A DNA stretch of 64,000 nucleotides from Billgrantia montanilacus. GTDB taxonomy: Bacteria > Pseudomonadota > Gammaproteobacteria > Pseudomonadales > Halomonadaceae. The translations under genes were made by a program, and so were the position numbers. The notes below the pieces were generated by a model, which was not told where the DNA came from, searched no databases, and saw only the letters and a program-made list of their open reading frames with translations. Where the stretch lies: assembly GCF_003336675.1 (NCBI RefSeq), contig NZ_QPII01000018.1, positions 28,263 through 92,262 of the forward strand, in the 5' to 3' direction. Below, in pieces: positions 36,477 to 45,922 of the stretch. Position 1 is the first letter of the stretch, and every line of letters starts with the position of its first letter.

Positions 36477-36827
36477 TTAGAATTCCAGGCCGCCTTCACG
36501 TGCGGCGTCGGCCAGGGCCTTGACACGGCCGTGGTACTTGAAGCCGGCACGATCGAAGGCTACCTGGGTGATGCCTGCCTGCTTGGCGCGTTCGGCAATC
36601 AGTGCACCCACCTTGGCGGCGGCGTCCGAGTTACCGGTCGCACCCTCGCGCAGATCCTTGTCCAGCGTGGAAGCGCTGGCCAGCACCTTGCCACCATCCG
36701 GCGAGATAATCTGCGCATAGATGTGACGCGGGGTACGGTTGACGCACAGGCGATACACGCCCAGCTCGCGGATCTTGGCGCGAGCGCGGCGGGCACGACG
36801 GAGACGAGATTCTTTCTTCGCGTTCAT
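36477..36827 (-). CDS. rplR: 50S ribosomal protein L18
   Basis: A 116-residue L18, starting MNAKKESRLRRARRARAKIRELGVYRL, with the conserved C-terminal FDRAGFKYHGRVKALADAAREGGLEF. It binds 5S rRNA. Spc operon order rplF-rplR-rpsE is kept. Confidence 0.98.
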   Translation of the reverse strand: MNAKKESRLRRARRARAKIRELGVYRLCVNRTPRHIYAQIISPDGGKVLASASTLDKDLREGATGNSDAAAKVGALIAERAKQAGITQVAFDRAGFKYHGRVKALADAAREGGLEF

Positions 36828-36836
36828 AACCCTGCC

Positions 36837-37367
36837 TTACTTCTTCTTGGCTTCTTTGCGACGCACCTGCTCGTCGGCGTACCGTACACCCTTGCCCTTG
36901 TAGGGTTCCGGGGGACGGAAGGCGCGGATTTCCGCAGCGACCTGGCCGAGCTTCTGCTTGTCCGCGCTTTTCAGCACGATCACGGTGTTCTTCGGCGTTT
37001 CCGCCGAGACACCGTCAGGCAGTGTGTAGTCGACCGGGTGCGAGAAGCCCAGTGTCAGGTTGAGCGTCTGGCCCTTGGCCTGGGCACGATAGCCGACGCC
37101 GATGATTTCCAGGGACTTGGTGAAGCCCTCGGAGACGCCGGTGACCAGGTTCTGGACCAGTGCGCGTGTGGTGCCGGCCATCGCCCAGGACTTGGCGGTC
37201 TTGCTCGGGTTGAAGGTCAGCTGACCCTCTTCCTGAGCGACGACCACGTCCGAGTGGACGGTCATGGACAGCGTGCCCTGGCTGCCCTTGACGGTCAGCT
37301 GGTCGCCATCAAGCTTGATGTCGACGCCGGCAGGCAATTTAACCGGATATTTGGCTACGCGGGACAT
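36837..37367 (-). CDS. rplF: 50S ribosomal protein L6
   Basis: A 176-residue L6, starting MSRVAKYPVKLPAGVDIKLDG, with the two repeated alpha/beta domains and the conserved PEPYKGKGVRYADE near the C-terminus. It sits near the factor-binding site of the 50S subunit. Confidence 0.98.
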   Translation of the reverse strand: MSRVAKYPVKLPAGVDIKLDGDQLTVKGSQGTLSMTVHSDVVVAQEEGQLTFNPSKTAKSWAMAGTTRALVQNLVTGVSEGFTKSLEIIGVGYRAQAKGQTLNLTLGFSHPVDYTLPDGVSAETPKNTVIVLKSADKQKLGQVAAEIRAFRPPEPYKGKGVRYADEQVRRKEAKKK

Positions 37368-37376
37368 TCCAAACTC

Positions 37377-37769
37377 CTAGAATACGGTGCAGATGACTTC
37401 GCCACCGACGCCCGCCTCGCGAGCGGCACGGTCGGTCATCACGCCCCGGGAGGTGGTGACGATCGCGACACCCATGCCATCCGCCACCTTGGGCAGTGAA
37501 GACTTGCCCTTGTACTGGCGCAGAGACGGCTTGGAAACCCGCTGCAGGTGCTCGATGACCGGCCTTCCCTCAAAGTACTTGAGGGTTACGGTCAGCTCGG
37601 GCTTGGTGCTTTCAGCCACCGCAAAGTCGGTGATATAGCCCTCTTCCTTCAATACGCGGGCCACCTCGACCTTGAGTTTCGAAGACGGCATGGTGACCGT
37701 CTCCTTGGTGGCCATCTGCGCATTGCGGATACGAGTCAACATATCCGCCAGAGTGTCTTGCATGCTCAT
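37377..37769 (-). CDS. rpsH: 30S ribosomal protein S8
   Basis: A 130-residue S8, MSMQDTLADMLTRIRNAQ through GGEVICTVF. S8 binds 16S helix 21, and in E. coli represses the spc operon at the rplE start. The ATG at 37769 matches the E. coli N-terminus; a second ATG lies two codons later. Confidence 0.98.
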   Translation of the reverse strand: MSMQDTLADMLTRIRNAQMATKETVTMPSSKLKVEVARVLKEEGYITDFAVAESTKPELTVTLKYFEGRPVIEHLQRVSKPSLRQYKGKSSLPKVADGMGVAIVTTSRGVMTDRAAREAGVGGEVICTVF

Positions 37770-37801
37770 TTACGTTGCGCTCCTGATGATTCCGTGGCGG
37801 C

Positions 37802-38107
37802 TTACCAACTGGACTTTTTCAGCCCAGGGACTTCGCCACGCATAGCGGCTTCACGCAGCTTGTTGCGGCCCAAGCCGAACTTGTTGTAGTAGCCGTGCGG
37901 ACGGCCGGTGATACGGCAGCGATTACGCTGACGCACCGGGCTCGAATCACGCGGCAACTGCTGCAGCTTGAGCGTTGCGTCGAAGCGCTCTTCTTCAGAA
38001 GTGTTCACGTTCTGGATGATCGCCTTGAGCTCGGCGCGCCGGGCCGCGTACTTCGCGACCAGCTTGGTGCGCTTGAGCTCACGCTCTACCATGCTTTTCT
38101 TTGCCAT
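37802..38107 (-). CDS. rpsN: 30S ribosomal protein S14 (zinc-free form)
   Basis: A 101-residue S14, starting MAKKSMVERELKRTKLVAKYAARRAE and ending LREAAMRGEVPGLKKSSW. It has the long form without CxxC zinc ligands. It lies between rplE and rpsH. Confidence 0.97.
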   Translation of the reverse strand: MAKKSMVERELKRTKLVAKYAARRAELKAIIQNVNTSEEERFDATLKLQQLPRDSSPVRQRNRCRITGRPHGYYNKFGLGRNKLREAAMRGEVPGLKKSSW

Positions 38108-38117
38108 GATCCAACCC

Positions 38118-38657
38118 TTATTTCTTGAACGGGAAGTTCAGCGCGCTCAGCAGCGCACGACCTTCCTCGTCGGTGTTGGCAGTGGTGGTGATGGTGACAT
38201 CCAGACCACGAATCCGGTCGATCTTATCATACTCGATCTCCGGGAAGATGATCTGCTCACGCACACCCATGGAGTAGTTGCCGCGACCGTCGAAAGACTT
38301 CGGGTTCAGACCACGGAAGTCACGCACGCGGGGTATCGCGATGTTGACCAGGCGATCGAGGAATTCCCACATACGCTCAGCGCGCAGGGTCACCTTGATG
38401 CCGATCGGCCAGCCTTCGCGCACCTTGAAGCCCGCGATGGACTTGCGTGCCTTGGTCACCAACGGCTTCTGACCGGAGAGCTTCTCCAGGTCGCCGACGG
38501 CATTCTCGATCAGCTTCTTGTCGCTGGTCGCGTCGCCGATGCCCATGTTCAGAGTCACCTTGGTGATCCGCGGCACCTGCATCACGTTGGCGTAGCTGAA
38601 CTGCTCTTTGAGCTGAGCCACCACCTCGTTCTGATAACGTTCTTTCAAGTTCGCCAT
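38118..38657 (-). CDS. rplE: 50S ribosomal protein L5
   Basis: A 179-residue L5, from MANLKERYQNEVVAQLKEQFSY to ALLSALNFPFKK, with the conserved MGIGDA loop and VRDFRGLNPKSFDGRGNY segment that contacts 5S rRNA and P-site tRNA. It follows rplX by 18 bases. Confidence 0.98.
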   Translation of the reverse strand: MANLKERYQNEVVAQLKEQFSYANVMQVPRITKVTLNMGIGDATSDKKLIENAVGDLEKLSGQKPLVTKARKSIAGFKVREGWPIGIKVTLRAERMWEFLDRLVNIAIPRVRDFRGLNPKSFDGRGNYSMGVREQIIFPEIEYDKIDRIRGLDVTITTTANTDEEGRALLSALNFPFKK

Positions 38658-38675
38658 TTTGCTACCCGACTCGCG

Positions 38676-38993
38676 TTAGGCGTCGATCTGCGTCTGCGTC
38701 GACTTGTAGATACGTACCTTGGTACCGTCTTCCTTAACCTGGAAGCCGACGCGATCCGCCTTACCGGTCTCCGAATTGAAGATCGCCACGTTGGACGCGT
38801 GAATCGGAGCCTCGCGCTCGACGATACCGCCCTGCTTGCCTGCCATTGGATTGGGCTTGGTGTGACGCTTGATCATGTTCACACCGGACACCACAAAGCG
38901 TTCCTCTCCGAGGACGCGCTTCACCGTGCCACGCTTGCCCTTATCCTTGCCGGCGATGACGATCACTTCATCGTCACGTTTGATCTTTTGCAT
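38676..38993 (-). CDS. rplX: 50S ribosomal protein L24
   Basis: A 105-residue L24, starting MQKIKRDDEVIVIAGKDKGKRGTVKRVL (KOW motif) and containing GGIVEREAPIHASNVAIFN. It starts early 50S assembly. It lies between rplN and rplE. Confidence 0.98.
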   Translation of the reverse strand: MQKIKRDDEVIVIAGKDKGKRGTVKRVLGEERFVVSGVNMIKRHTKPNPMAGKQGGIVEREAPIHASNVAIFNSETGKADRVGFQVKEDGTKVRIYKSTQTQIDA

Positions 38994-39007
38994 ATCCGCC
39001 TCGCTCC

Positions 39008-39379
39008 TTACAGCACTTCGGGCGCCAGGGAAATGATCTTCATGAACTTCTCGTTACGAAGCTCACGTGTCACCGGCCCGAAGATACGGGTACCGATCGG
39101 CTGTTCGTTGGTGTTATTCAACAGAACGGCCGCATTTCCATCGAAGCGGATCAGCGAGCCGTCGGGACGACGGACACCGCTGCGGGTGCGAACCACCACC
39201 GCCTTGAGGACCTGGCCTTTCTTGACCTTGCCACGCGGAATGGCTTCCTTCACCGTGACCTTGATGATGTCACCCACGCGGGCGTAGCGACGGTGTGAAC
39301 CGCCAAGCACCTTGATGCACTGCACCCGGCGCGCTCCGCTGTTGTCGGCGACATCCAGCATTGTCTGAGTCTGAATCAT
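39008..39379 (-). CDS. rplN: 50S ribosomal protein L14
   Basis: A 123-residue L14, MIQTQTMLDVADNSGARRVQCIKVLGG through KIISLAPEVL, with the expected RRYARVGDIIKVTVKEAIPRG. It binds 23S and bridges to 16S rRNA. Its 39-base gap to rpsQ shows no promoter that I recognise. Confidence 0.98.
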   Translation of the reverse strand: MIQTQTMLDVADNSGARRVQCIKVLGGSHRRYARVGDIIKVTVKEAIPRGKVKKGQVLKAVVVRTRSGVRRPDGSLIRFDGNAAVLLNNTNEQPIGTRIFGPVTRELRNEKFMKIISLAPEVL

Positions 39380-39418
39380 CGGTTTTCTCCAAACCTAATC
39401 TGACTGCTCTCGCCGAGC

Positions 39419-39679
39419 TCAGCCTTTGGCCTGCTCGACCACCTCGACCAGGGACCAGGCTTTCTTCCTGGACAGCGGACGGCATTCCTGAATGGAAACC
39501 GTGTCGCCGACCTTCGCCTGATTTGTCTCGTCGTGGGCGTGCAGCTTGGTGGAGCGCTTGACGTACTTGCCATAGATCGGGTGCCGCTCGCGGCGCTCGA
39601 TCATGACGACGATGGACTTCTCCATCTTGTCGCTCACCACCTTGCCGGTGAGCGTACGAGCTTTCTTTTCTTCGGCCAT
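39419..39679 (-). CDS. rpsQ: 30S ribosomal protein S17
   Basis: An 86-residue S17, MAEEKKARTLTGKVVSDKMEKSIVV through LVEVVEQAKG. The ATG at 39679 is preferred; a GTG three codons upstream would overlap rpmC. It is 1 base after the rpmC stop, so translation is coupled. Confidence 0.95.
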   Translation of the reverse strand: MAEEKKARTLTGKVVSDKMEKSIVVMIERRERHPIYGKYVKRSTKLHAHDETNQAKVGDTVSIQECRPLSRKKAWSLVEVVEQAKG

Positions 39680-39680
39680 C

Positions 39681-39872
39681 TCAGTCACCTGCCTTCTCGT
39701 TGAGCACAGTCTTGACGCGGGCGATATCCCGACGGACCTGCTTGAGCAGATGAGTCTGGCTCAGTTGGCCAGTGGCCTTCTGCATGCGCAGGTTGAACTG
39801 CTCGCGGAGGAGTTCGAAGAGCTGCTCACGCAGTTCGTCTACTGACTTTTCACGAAATTCCTGGGCGTTCAT
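39681..39872 (-). CDS. rpmC: 50S ribosomal protein L29
   Basis: A 63-residue L29, starting MNAQEFREKSVDELREQLFEL, the same length as in E. coli. Its ATG shares one base with the rplP stop. A GTG one codon upstream is a less likely start. It sits near the exit of the ribosomal tunnel. Confidence 0.97.
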   Translation of the reverse strand: MNAQEFREKSVDELREQLFELLREQFNLRMQKATGQLSQTHLLKQVRRDIARVKTVLNEKAGD

Positions 39873-40285
39873 CACATCACCGTCCGTTTCACAAAGGTGG
39901 TGGATATGGGCATCTTCTGAGCCGCCAGGGAGAAGGCTTCACGAGCCAGCTCTTCCGGCACCCCTTCGATTTCATACAGAACCCGGCCTGGCTGGATCTG
40001 AGCGACCCAGTACTCGACGGAGCCCTTGCCCTTGCCCATACGAACTTCGAGCGGCTTCTTGGAAATCGGCTTGTCCGGGAATATGCGGATCCAGATCTTG
40101 CCGCCACGCTTGACGTGACGGGTGATCGCACGCCGGCCGGCTTCGATCTGACGGGCGGTGATACGACCGCGACCGGTTGCCTTCAGGCCATATTCCCCGA
40201 AGCTGATCTTGCTTCCGCGATGTGCCAGGCCACGGTTGCGACCCTTCATCATCTTGCGGAATTTCATGCGCTTGGGTTGTAACAT
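39872..40285 (-). CDS. rplP: 50S ribosomal protein L16
   Basis: A 137-residue L16, starting MLQPKRMKFRKMMKGRNRGLAHRG, with the conserved LKATGRGRITARQIEAGRRAITRH. It is needed for peptidyl-transferase centre maturation. It overlaps rpmC by one base. Confidence 0.98.
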   Translation of the reverse strand: MLQPKRMKFRKMMKGRNRGLAHRGSKISFGEYGLKATGRGRITARQIEAGRRAITRHVKRGGKIWIRIFPDKPISKKPLEVRMGKGKGSVEYWVAQIQPGRVLYEIEGVPEELAREAFSLAAQKMPISTTFVKRTVM

Positions 40286-40300
40286 CGACTCGCTCTCCCC

Positions 40301-40999
40301 TTACCTGGAACCTTTCTTCTTGGAGGGCGCGGCCTGCGGCTGTTTAGCCTTGGCGCGGACCTCTTCGATGCCCCCGAGGATTTCACCCTTGAAGACCCAA
40401 ACCTTGACACCGATGATGCCGTAGGTGGTTTTTGCTTCGTAGGTGGCGTAGTCGATGTCCGCACGCAGGGTGTGAAGCGGCACGCGGCCTTCGCGGTACC
40501 ATTCGGTACGCGCGATTTCCGCACCACCGAGGCGACCTGACAGCATCACCTTGATACCACCGGCACCCAGGCGCATGGCGTTCTGCACGGAACGCTTCAT
40601 GGCGCGACGGAACATGACGCGACGCTCGAGCTGGCCGGCAATGTTCTGCGCGACGAGCTTGGCGTCCAGTTCCGGCTTGCGGACTTCTTCGATGTTGACG
40701 TGCACGGGCACGCCCATCATCGCCGTGACGTCGCGGCGCAGACGATCGACGTCCTCACCCTTCTTGCCAATCACGATGCCCGGACGGGCGGTGTGAATGG
40801 TAATACGGGCGTTGTTCGCCGGACGCTCGATGTGGATGCGACTCACGGACGCATTCTTCAGTCGCTCCTCGAGGAAGCGACGCACTTCGAGATCATTGTT
40901 CAGCTTGTCGGCATAGGCACCGCGCTCGGCATACCACACCGAGGAGTGATCCTTGACGATACCCAGCCGAATACCTGTCGGATGTACTTTCTGACCCAT
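40301..40999 (-). CDS. rpsC: 30S ribosomal protein S3
   Basis: A 232-residue S3, starting MGQKVHPTGIRLGIVKDHSSVWYA, with the KH domain around VIGKKGEDVDRLR and the basic C-terminal tail PQAAPSKKKGSR. It lines the mRNA entry channel. It lies 11 bases after rplV. Confidence 0.98.
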   Translation of the reverse strand: MGQKVHPTGIRLGIVKDHSSVWYAERGAYADKLNNDLEVRRFLEERLKNASVSRIHIERPANNARITIHTARPGIVIGKKGEDVDRLRRDVTAMMGVPVHVNIEEVRKPELDAKLVAQNIAGQLERRVMFRRAMKRSVQNAMRLGAGGIKVMLSGRLGGAEIARTEWYREGRVPLHTLRADIDYATYEAKTTYGIIGVKVWVFKGEILGGIEEVRAKAKQPQAAPSKKKGSR

Positions 41000-41010
41000 C
41001 TGGTCGACTC

Positions 41011-41343
41011 CTACTTCTCGGCTACCTTGACGGTGATGTGGCAGGTGCGCTTCAAGATACGATCCGCACGGCCCTTGGCGCGCGGCTTGATACGCTTGAG
41101 CGTCATGCCCTCATCGACGCAGATGGTCGAGACACGCAGCTCGTCGATATCCATACCGTTGTTTTCTTCCGCATTCGCGATGGCGGACTGAAGCACTTTC
41201 TTGACCAGCTTGGCAGCCTTCTTTGGTGAGAAGGTCAGCAGGTCAATTGCTTCGGCGACCGGCTTACCGCGCACCTGGTCAGCCACCAAACGGGCCTTCT
41301 GGGCGGATAAACGAGCGCCACGCAGCTTAGCTGTGACTTCCAT
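41011..41343 (-). CDS. rplV: 50S ribosomal protein L22
   Basis: A 110-residue L22, starting MEVTAKLRGARLSAQKARLVADQ, with the extended beta-hairpin sequence KRIKPRAKGRADRILKRTCHITV that lines the exit tunnel. Wild-type length at the hairpin. Confidence 0.98.
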   Translation of the reverse strand: MEVTAKLRGARLSAQKARLVADQVRGKPVAEAIDLLTFSPKKAAKLVKKVLQSAIANAEENNGMDIDELRVSTICVDEGMTLKRIKPRAKGRADRILKRTCHITVKVAEK

Positions 41344-41361
41344 CTCTCAATCCTCTCTGGC

Positions 41362-41637
41362 TTACCGTTTGGCTTTCTTGTCCGCCGCATGCCCGCGATA
41401 CGTGCGGGTGGCAGCGAATTCGCCCAGCTTGTGGCCAACCATTTCCTCGGAGACGTGCACCGGGACGTGTTGGCGACCGTTATGGACAGCAATGGTGAGC
41501 CCGACCATATTCGGCAGGATCATCGAGCGACGCGACCAGGTCTTGATCGGTTTGCGATCGCTCTTCTCCACTGCAGCCTCAACCTTCTTCAGCAGATGAA
41601 GGTCAATGAAGGGACCTTTCTTCAGTGAACGTGGCAC
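41362..41637 (-). CDS. rpsS: 30S ribosomal protein S19
   Basis: A 91-residue S19 encoded from a GTG at 41637: (M)PRSLKKGPFIDLHLLKKVEA, ending HAADKKAKR. It binds with S13 in the 30S head. The GTG start is fixed by the conserved PRSLKKGPF N-terminus. Confidence 0.97.
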   Translation of the reverse strand: MPRSLKKGPFIDLHLLKKVEAAVEKSDRKPIKTWSRRSMILPNMVGLTIAVHNGRQHVPVHVSEEMVGHKLGEFAATRTYRGHAADKKAKR

Positions 41638-41670
41638 AGCCGTTACCTCTTAATGTCTTGGCGTATGGTC

Positions 41671-42501
41671 TCAGCTCCGGGCCTTGCGGCGACGGATGAT
41701 GAGTTTGTCGGTGCGCTTGTTCTTGCGCGTCTTGTGGCCCTTGGTGGGAACGCCCCACGGGGAGACCGGGTGACGGCCACCGCTGGTGCGGCCTTCGCCG
41801 CCGCCATGCGGGTGATCCACCGGGTTCATGGCCACACCGCGAACGGTCGGACGCACGCCTCTCCAGCGCTTCGCACCGGCCTTGCCAAGTTGACGCAGGC
41901 TGTGCTCGGAGTTGCTCACTTCACCCAGGGTCGCGCGGCACTCTGCCAGCACCTTGCGCATCTCGCCGGAGCGCAGACGCAGGGTGGCGTAGTTGCCTTC
42001 ACGAGCGACCAACTGGGCGCTGGTGCCGGCGCTGCGTGCGATCTGAGCACCCTTGCCGGGCTTCAGTTCGATGCAGTGCACGGTGGAACCCAGCGGGATG
42101 TTACGCAGCGGCAGGGTGTTACCCTTCCGGATCGCCGCGTTGACACCGGACTCGAGACGGTCACCGGACTTCACGCCCTTGGGCGCGATGATGTAGCGAC
42201 GCTCGCCGTCCAGATACTTCAGCAGCGCAATATGGGCGCTACGGTTCGGGTCGTATTCCAGGCGCTCGACGATGGCGGGAACGCCATCCTTGGTGCGCTT
42301 GAAGTCCACGAGCCGATAGTGCTGACGGTGACCACCGCCCACGTGGCGGGTGGTGATGCGGCCGTTGTTGTTACGTCCACCGGAGCGCGACTGCTTCTCG
42401 AGCAGCGGTGCATAGGGCTTGCCCTTGTGCAGATCCTCGCTGACGATCTTGACGACGTGGCGACGACCGGCGGATGTGGGTTTTGTCTTGACGATTGCCA
42501 T
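41671..42501 (-). CDS. rplB: 50S ribosomal protein L2
   Basis: A 276-residue L2 (E. coli 273), starting MAIVKTKPTSAGRRHVVKIV. The C-terminal RGVAMNPVDHPHGGGEGRTSGGRHPVSPWG carries the conserved His needed for peptidyl-transferase centre function. It is the central S10 operon gene. Confidence 0.98.
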   Translation of the reverse strand: MAIVKTKPTSAGRRHVVKIVSEDLHKGKPYAPLLEKQSRSGGRNNNGRITTRHVGGGHRQHYRLVDFKRTKDGVPAIVERLEYDPNRSAHIALLKYLDGERRYIIAPKGVKSGDRLESGVNAAIRKGNTLPLRNIPLGSTVHCIELKPGKGAQIARSAGTSAQLVAREGNYATLRLRSGEMRKVLAECRATLGEVSNSEHSLRQLGKAGAKRWRGVRPTVRGVAMNPVDHPHGGGEGRTSGGRHPVSPWGVPTKGHKTRKNKRTDKLIIRRRKARS

Positions 42502-42518
42502 GATCCGTACTCCTGCCC

Positions 42519-42815
42519 TTATTCGGCGCCAGTGAAGTCTTCGAGCGTCTCACCGGCGGCCAGGGACACATAAGCCTTGCGGTAGCCCTGGCGACGGCCC
42601 AGACCCTGCGCAGTACGCTTGGTCTTGCCCTTGACGTTCAATACCTGGACGCGATCGACCTTCTTGCCGAACAGGACCTGTACGGCCTGCTTGATTTCCG
42701 GCTTGGTCGCGTCACTGGCCACCTTGAACACGTACTGATTGTTCTCAGCGGCGAAAGCGGCCTTCTCGGTCACGTGCGGACCAAGCAGAACCTTGAATAC
42801 GCGTTCCTGGTTCAT
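42519..42815 (-). CDS. rplW: 50S ribosomal protein L23
   Basis: A 98-residue L23, starting MNQERVFKVLLGPHVTEKAAFAAENN. It docks trigger factor and SRP at the tunnel exit. Its ATG overlaps the rplD stop by 4 bases (ATGA). Confidence 0.98.
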   Translation of the reverse strand: MNQERVFKVLLGPHVTEKAAFAAENNQYVFKVASDATKPEIKQAVQVLFGKKVDRVQVLNVKGKTKRTAQGLGRRQGYRKAYVSLAAGETLEDFTGAE

Positions 42816-43417
42816 GCCAGCTTCTCCTCGAATTTACGCAGAGCAGAGACGGTGACCAGCACCTTGTCAAAGGCGATCAGGCTCACCGGGTCGGCAGCAG
42901 CCACATCCACCACATCCACGTTGGGAATGTTACGGGCGGCCAGATAGAGCTTCTCGTCGACTTCCTCGGTGACGATCAGCACTTTCTCGAGGTTCAGCTC
43001 CTTGAGCTTGGCCACCAGCTCCTTGGTGCGAGGCGCTTCGACGGTGATCTCGTCGATCGCCACCAGACGCTCCTGGCGAACCAGCTCGGAGAGAATCGCG
43101 CGCATGGCCGCACGGTACATCTTGCGGTTGACCTTGTGGGAGTGATCCTGCGGACGGGCCGCAAAGGTCACGCCACCGCTGCGCCACAGCGGCGAGCGGA
43201 TGGTACCGGCACGAGCGCGACCGGTACCCTTCTGGCGCCACGGCTTCTTGCCACCACCACGAACGTCGGAACGGTTCTTCTGGGCGCGAGTCCCCTGACG
43301 ACCACCGGCCAGATAGGCGGTGACGACCTGGTGAACCAGCGCCTCGTTGAATTCTTTGCCAAAGGTGGCGTCGGCGACTTCGACAGTGCCCGCGCCTGCA
43401 GCTAGATTCAGATTCAT
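42812..43417 (-). CDS. rplD: 50S ribosomal protein L4
   Basis: A 201-residue L4, starting MNLNLAAGAGTVEVADATFGK, with the extended loop GTRAQKNRSDVRGGGKKPWRQKGTGRARAG that reaches the exit tunnel. In E. coli L4 represses the S10 operon through the rpsJ leader; here the structured 150-base spacer before rplC could play such a part. The start at 43417 is chosen over a much longer open frame that runs into rplC. Confidence 0.98.
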   Translation of the reverse strand: MNLNLAAGAGTVEVADATFGKEFNEALVHQVVTAYLAGGRQGTRAQKNRSDVRGGGKKPWRQKGTGRARAGTIRSPLWRSGGVTFAARPQDHSHKVNRKMYRAAMRAILSELVRQERLVAIDEITVEAPRTKELVAKLKELNLEKVLIVTEEVDEKLYLAARNIPNVDVVDVAAADPVSLIAFDKVLVTVSALRKFEEKLA

Positions 43418-43431
43418 CGGTTCTATCCCCT

Positions 43432-44070
43432 TCAGCCAGCTTTGACGGCGCTGCGCACAATGACGTCGCTGCCGGTAGCACCGGGCACGGCACCCTTGAT
43501 CAGCAGCAGGTTGCGTTCGGCGTCGACACGGACAATTTCCAGGCTCTGCACAGTGCAGCGGACATTGCCCATCTGGCCGGCCATCTTCTTGCCTTTGAAG
43601 ACACGACCCGGGGTCTGACACATGCCGATGGAACCCGGCGCGCGGTGCGACAGTGAGTTGCCGTGGGTGGCATCCTGGGTGCGGAAGTTCCAGCGCTTGA
43701 CGGCGCCCTGGAAGCCCTTGCCCTTGGAGGTGCCGGTCACATCGACCATCTGACCAGCTTCGAAGAGGGATACGGTGAGTTCGCCGCCCACTGCCGGAGC
43801 CTCATCGCCTTCTGCAAGGCGGAACTCCATCAGCGCACGACCGGCCTCGACACCCGCCTTGGCATATTGACCTGCCTGGGCCTTGGTGAGGTGCTTGGCC
43901 TTGCGGGAGCCGGTTGTGACCTGAATCGCCGCGTAGCCGTCGGTATCGACAGACTTCACGCTGGTGACGCGATTCGGCTCAACCTCGATCACGGTTACGG
44001 GCACAGAGGCGCCATCTTCGGTAAAGACACGGGTCATACCGGCCTTTCTACCGACTAAACCGATAGTCAT
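43432..44070 (-). CDS. rplC: 50S ribosomal protein L3
   Basis: A 212-residue L3, starting MTIGLVGRKAGMTRVFTEDGASVPVTVIE, with the conserved GTSKGKGFQGAVKRWNF and TPGRVFKGKKMAGQMG. The GxxQ methylation region is present. The ATG at 44070 follows AAAGGAG. An unusually long 150-base spacer separates it from rpsJ. Confidence 0.98.
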   Translation of the reverse strand: MTIGLVGRKAGMTRVFTEDGASVPVTVIEVEPNRVTSVKSVDTDGYAAIQVTTGSRKAKHLTKAQAGQYAKAGVEAGRALMEFRLAEGDEAPAVGGELTVSLFEAGQMVDVTGTSKGKGFQGAVKRWNFRTQDATHGNSLSHRAPGSIGMCQTPGRVFKGKKMAGQMGNVRCTVQSLEIVRVDAERNLLLIKGAVPGATGSDVIVRSAVKAG

Positions 44071-44220
44071 TCTCAGTCTCCTTTAGTGTACGGGGCTATC
44101 ACCCGCTATGGCTGCCCTTTCCAGAGCATTCCACTAGCACGTTGTATGACGCCATCACGGCGTGGCGGCTGCTGCTCATGTCTATCGTATGAGCGCTGGG
44201 CCGCGGGGTGTCTAGTGTAG
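44071..44220 (-). promoter_or_regulatory. structured spacer between rpsJ and rplC
   Basis: No gene. It holds inverted repeats GCTCAT/ATGAGC (44174-44194) and ACGCC/GGCGT (44149-44163). A TAGTGTA direct repeat lies at both edges (44084-44090 and 44213-44219). In most relatives this gap is short. A role in S10 operon control is a guess. Confidence 0.4.
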
Positions 44221-44532
44221 TCAGTCGAGCTTGATTTGCACGTCCACGCCAGCGGCGAGATCGAGCTTCATCAGCGCATCGACAGTCTTCTCGGTCGGCT
44301 CGACGATATCGAGCACACGCTTGTGTGTGCGAATCTCATACTGATCGCGCGCGTCCTTGTTGACGTGCGGAGAGATCAGGATGGTGTACCGCTCACGATT
44401 GGTCGGCAGCGGGATCGGCCCACGTACCTGAGCACCGGTGCGCTTGGCGGTTTCAACGATCTCCGCGGCGGACTGGTCGATCAGGCGATGGTCGAACGCT
44501 TTCAACCGAATGCGAATCTTCTGGTTCTGCAT
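44221..44532 (-). CDS. rpsJ: 30S ribosomal protein S10 (NusE)
   Basis: A 103-residue S10, starting MQNQKIRIRLKAFDHRLIDQSAAEIVETAKRTGA and ending DLAAGVDVQIKLD. It is also NusE, the partner of NusB and NusG that links transcription with translation. First gene of the S10 operon; a near-consensus promoter lies 65 bases upstream. Confidence 0.98.
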   Translation of the reverse strand: MQNQKIRIRLKAFDHRLIDQSAAEIVETAKRTGAQVRGPIPLPTNRERYTILISPHVNKDARDQYEIRTHKRVLDIVEPTEKTVDALMKLDLAAGVDVQIKLD

Positions 44533-44596
44533 TTGCCCTAAACTCCAATGGATGTCGACGGCGCTTGCCGCCTACCCACGCATTCAAAGGATGCGC

Positions 44597-44625
44597 ATTA
44601 TAGGCACGTCGCAAGCGAGAGTCAA
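44597..44625 (-). promoter_or_regulatory. sigma70 promoter of the S10 operon
   Basis: On the minus strand, TTGACT, 17 bases, TATAAT. The predicted leader before rpsJ is only about 57 bases, much shorter than the roughly 170-base regulatory leader of E. coli. Confidence 0.88.
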
Positions 44626-44644
44626 ACACTCTGCTTGCGATGCG

Positions 44645-44676
44645 CAGAAAGGGGGCCCCTCCCGGAGCCCCCTTCG
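44645..44676 (-). terminator. terminator after tuf
   Basis: On the minus strand, AAGGGGGC pairs with GCCCCCTT around a 10-base loop, followed by TTTCT. It separates the str operon from the S10 promoter. Confidence 0.78.
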
Positions 44677-44696
44677 ATCATTCCAGCGAAAACCGC

Positions 44697-45890
<1,194 letters not shown>

Positions 45891-45922
45891 TTCGATAACC
45901 TCTTTACGTTAGCTAAAACGGT

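Noticed and set aside
39020..44060. Several plus-strand frames over the ribosomal protein genes
   Set aside because: Each is antisense to a complete, well-conserved ribosomal protein gene.
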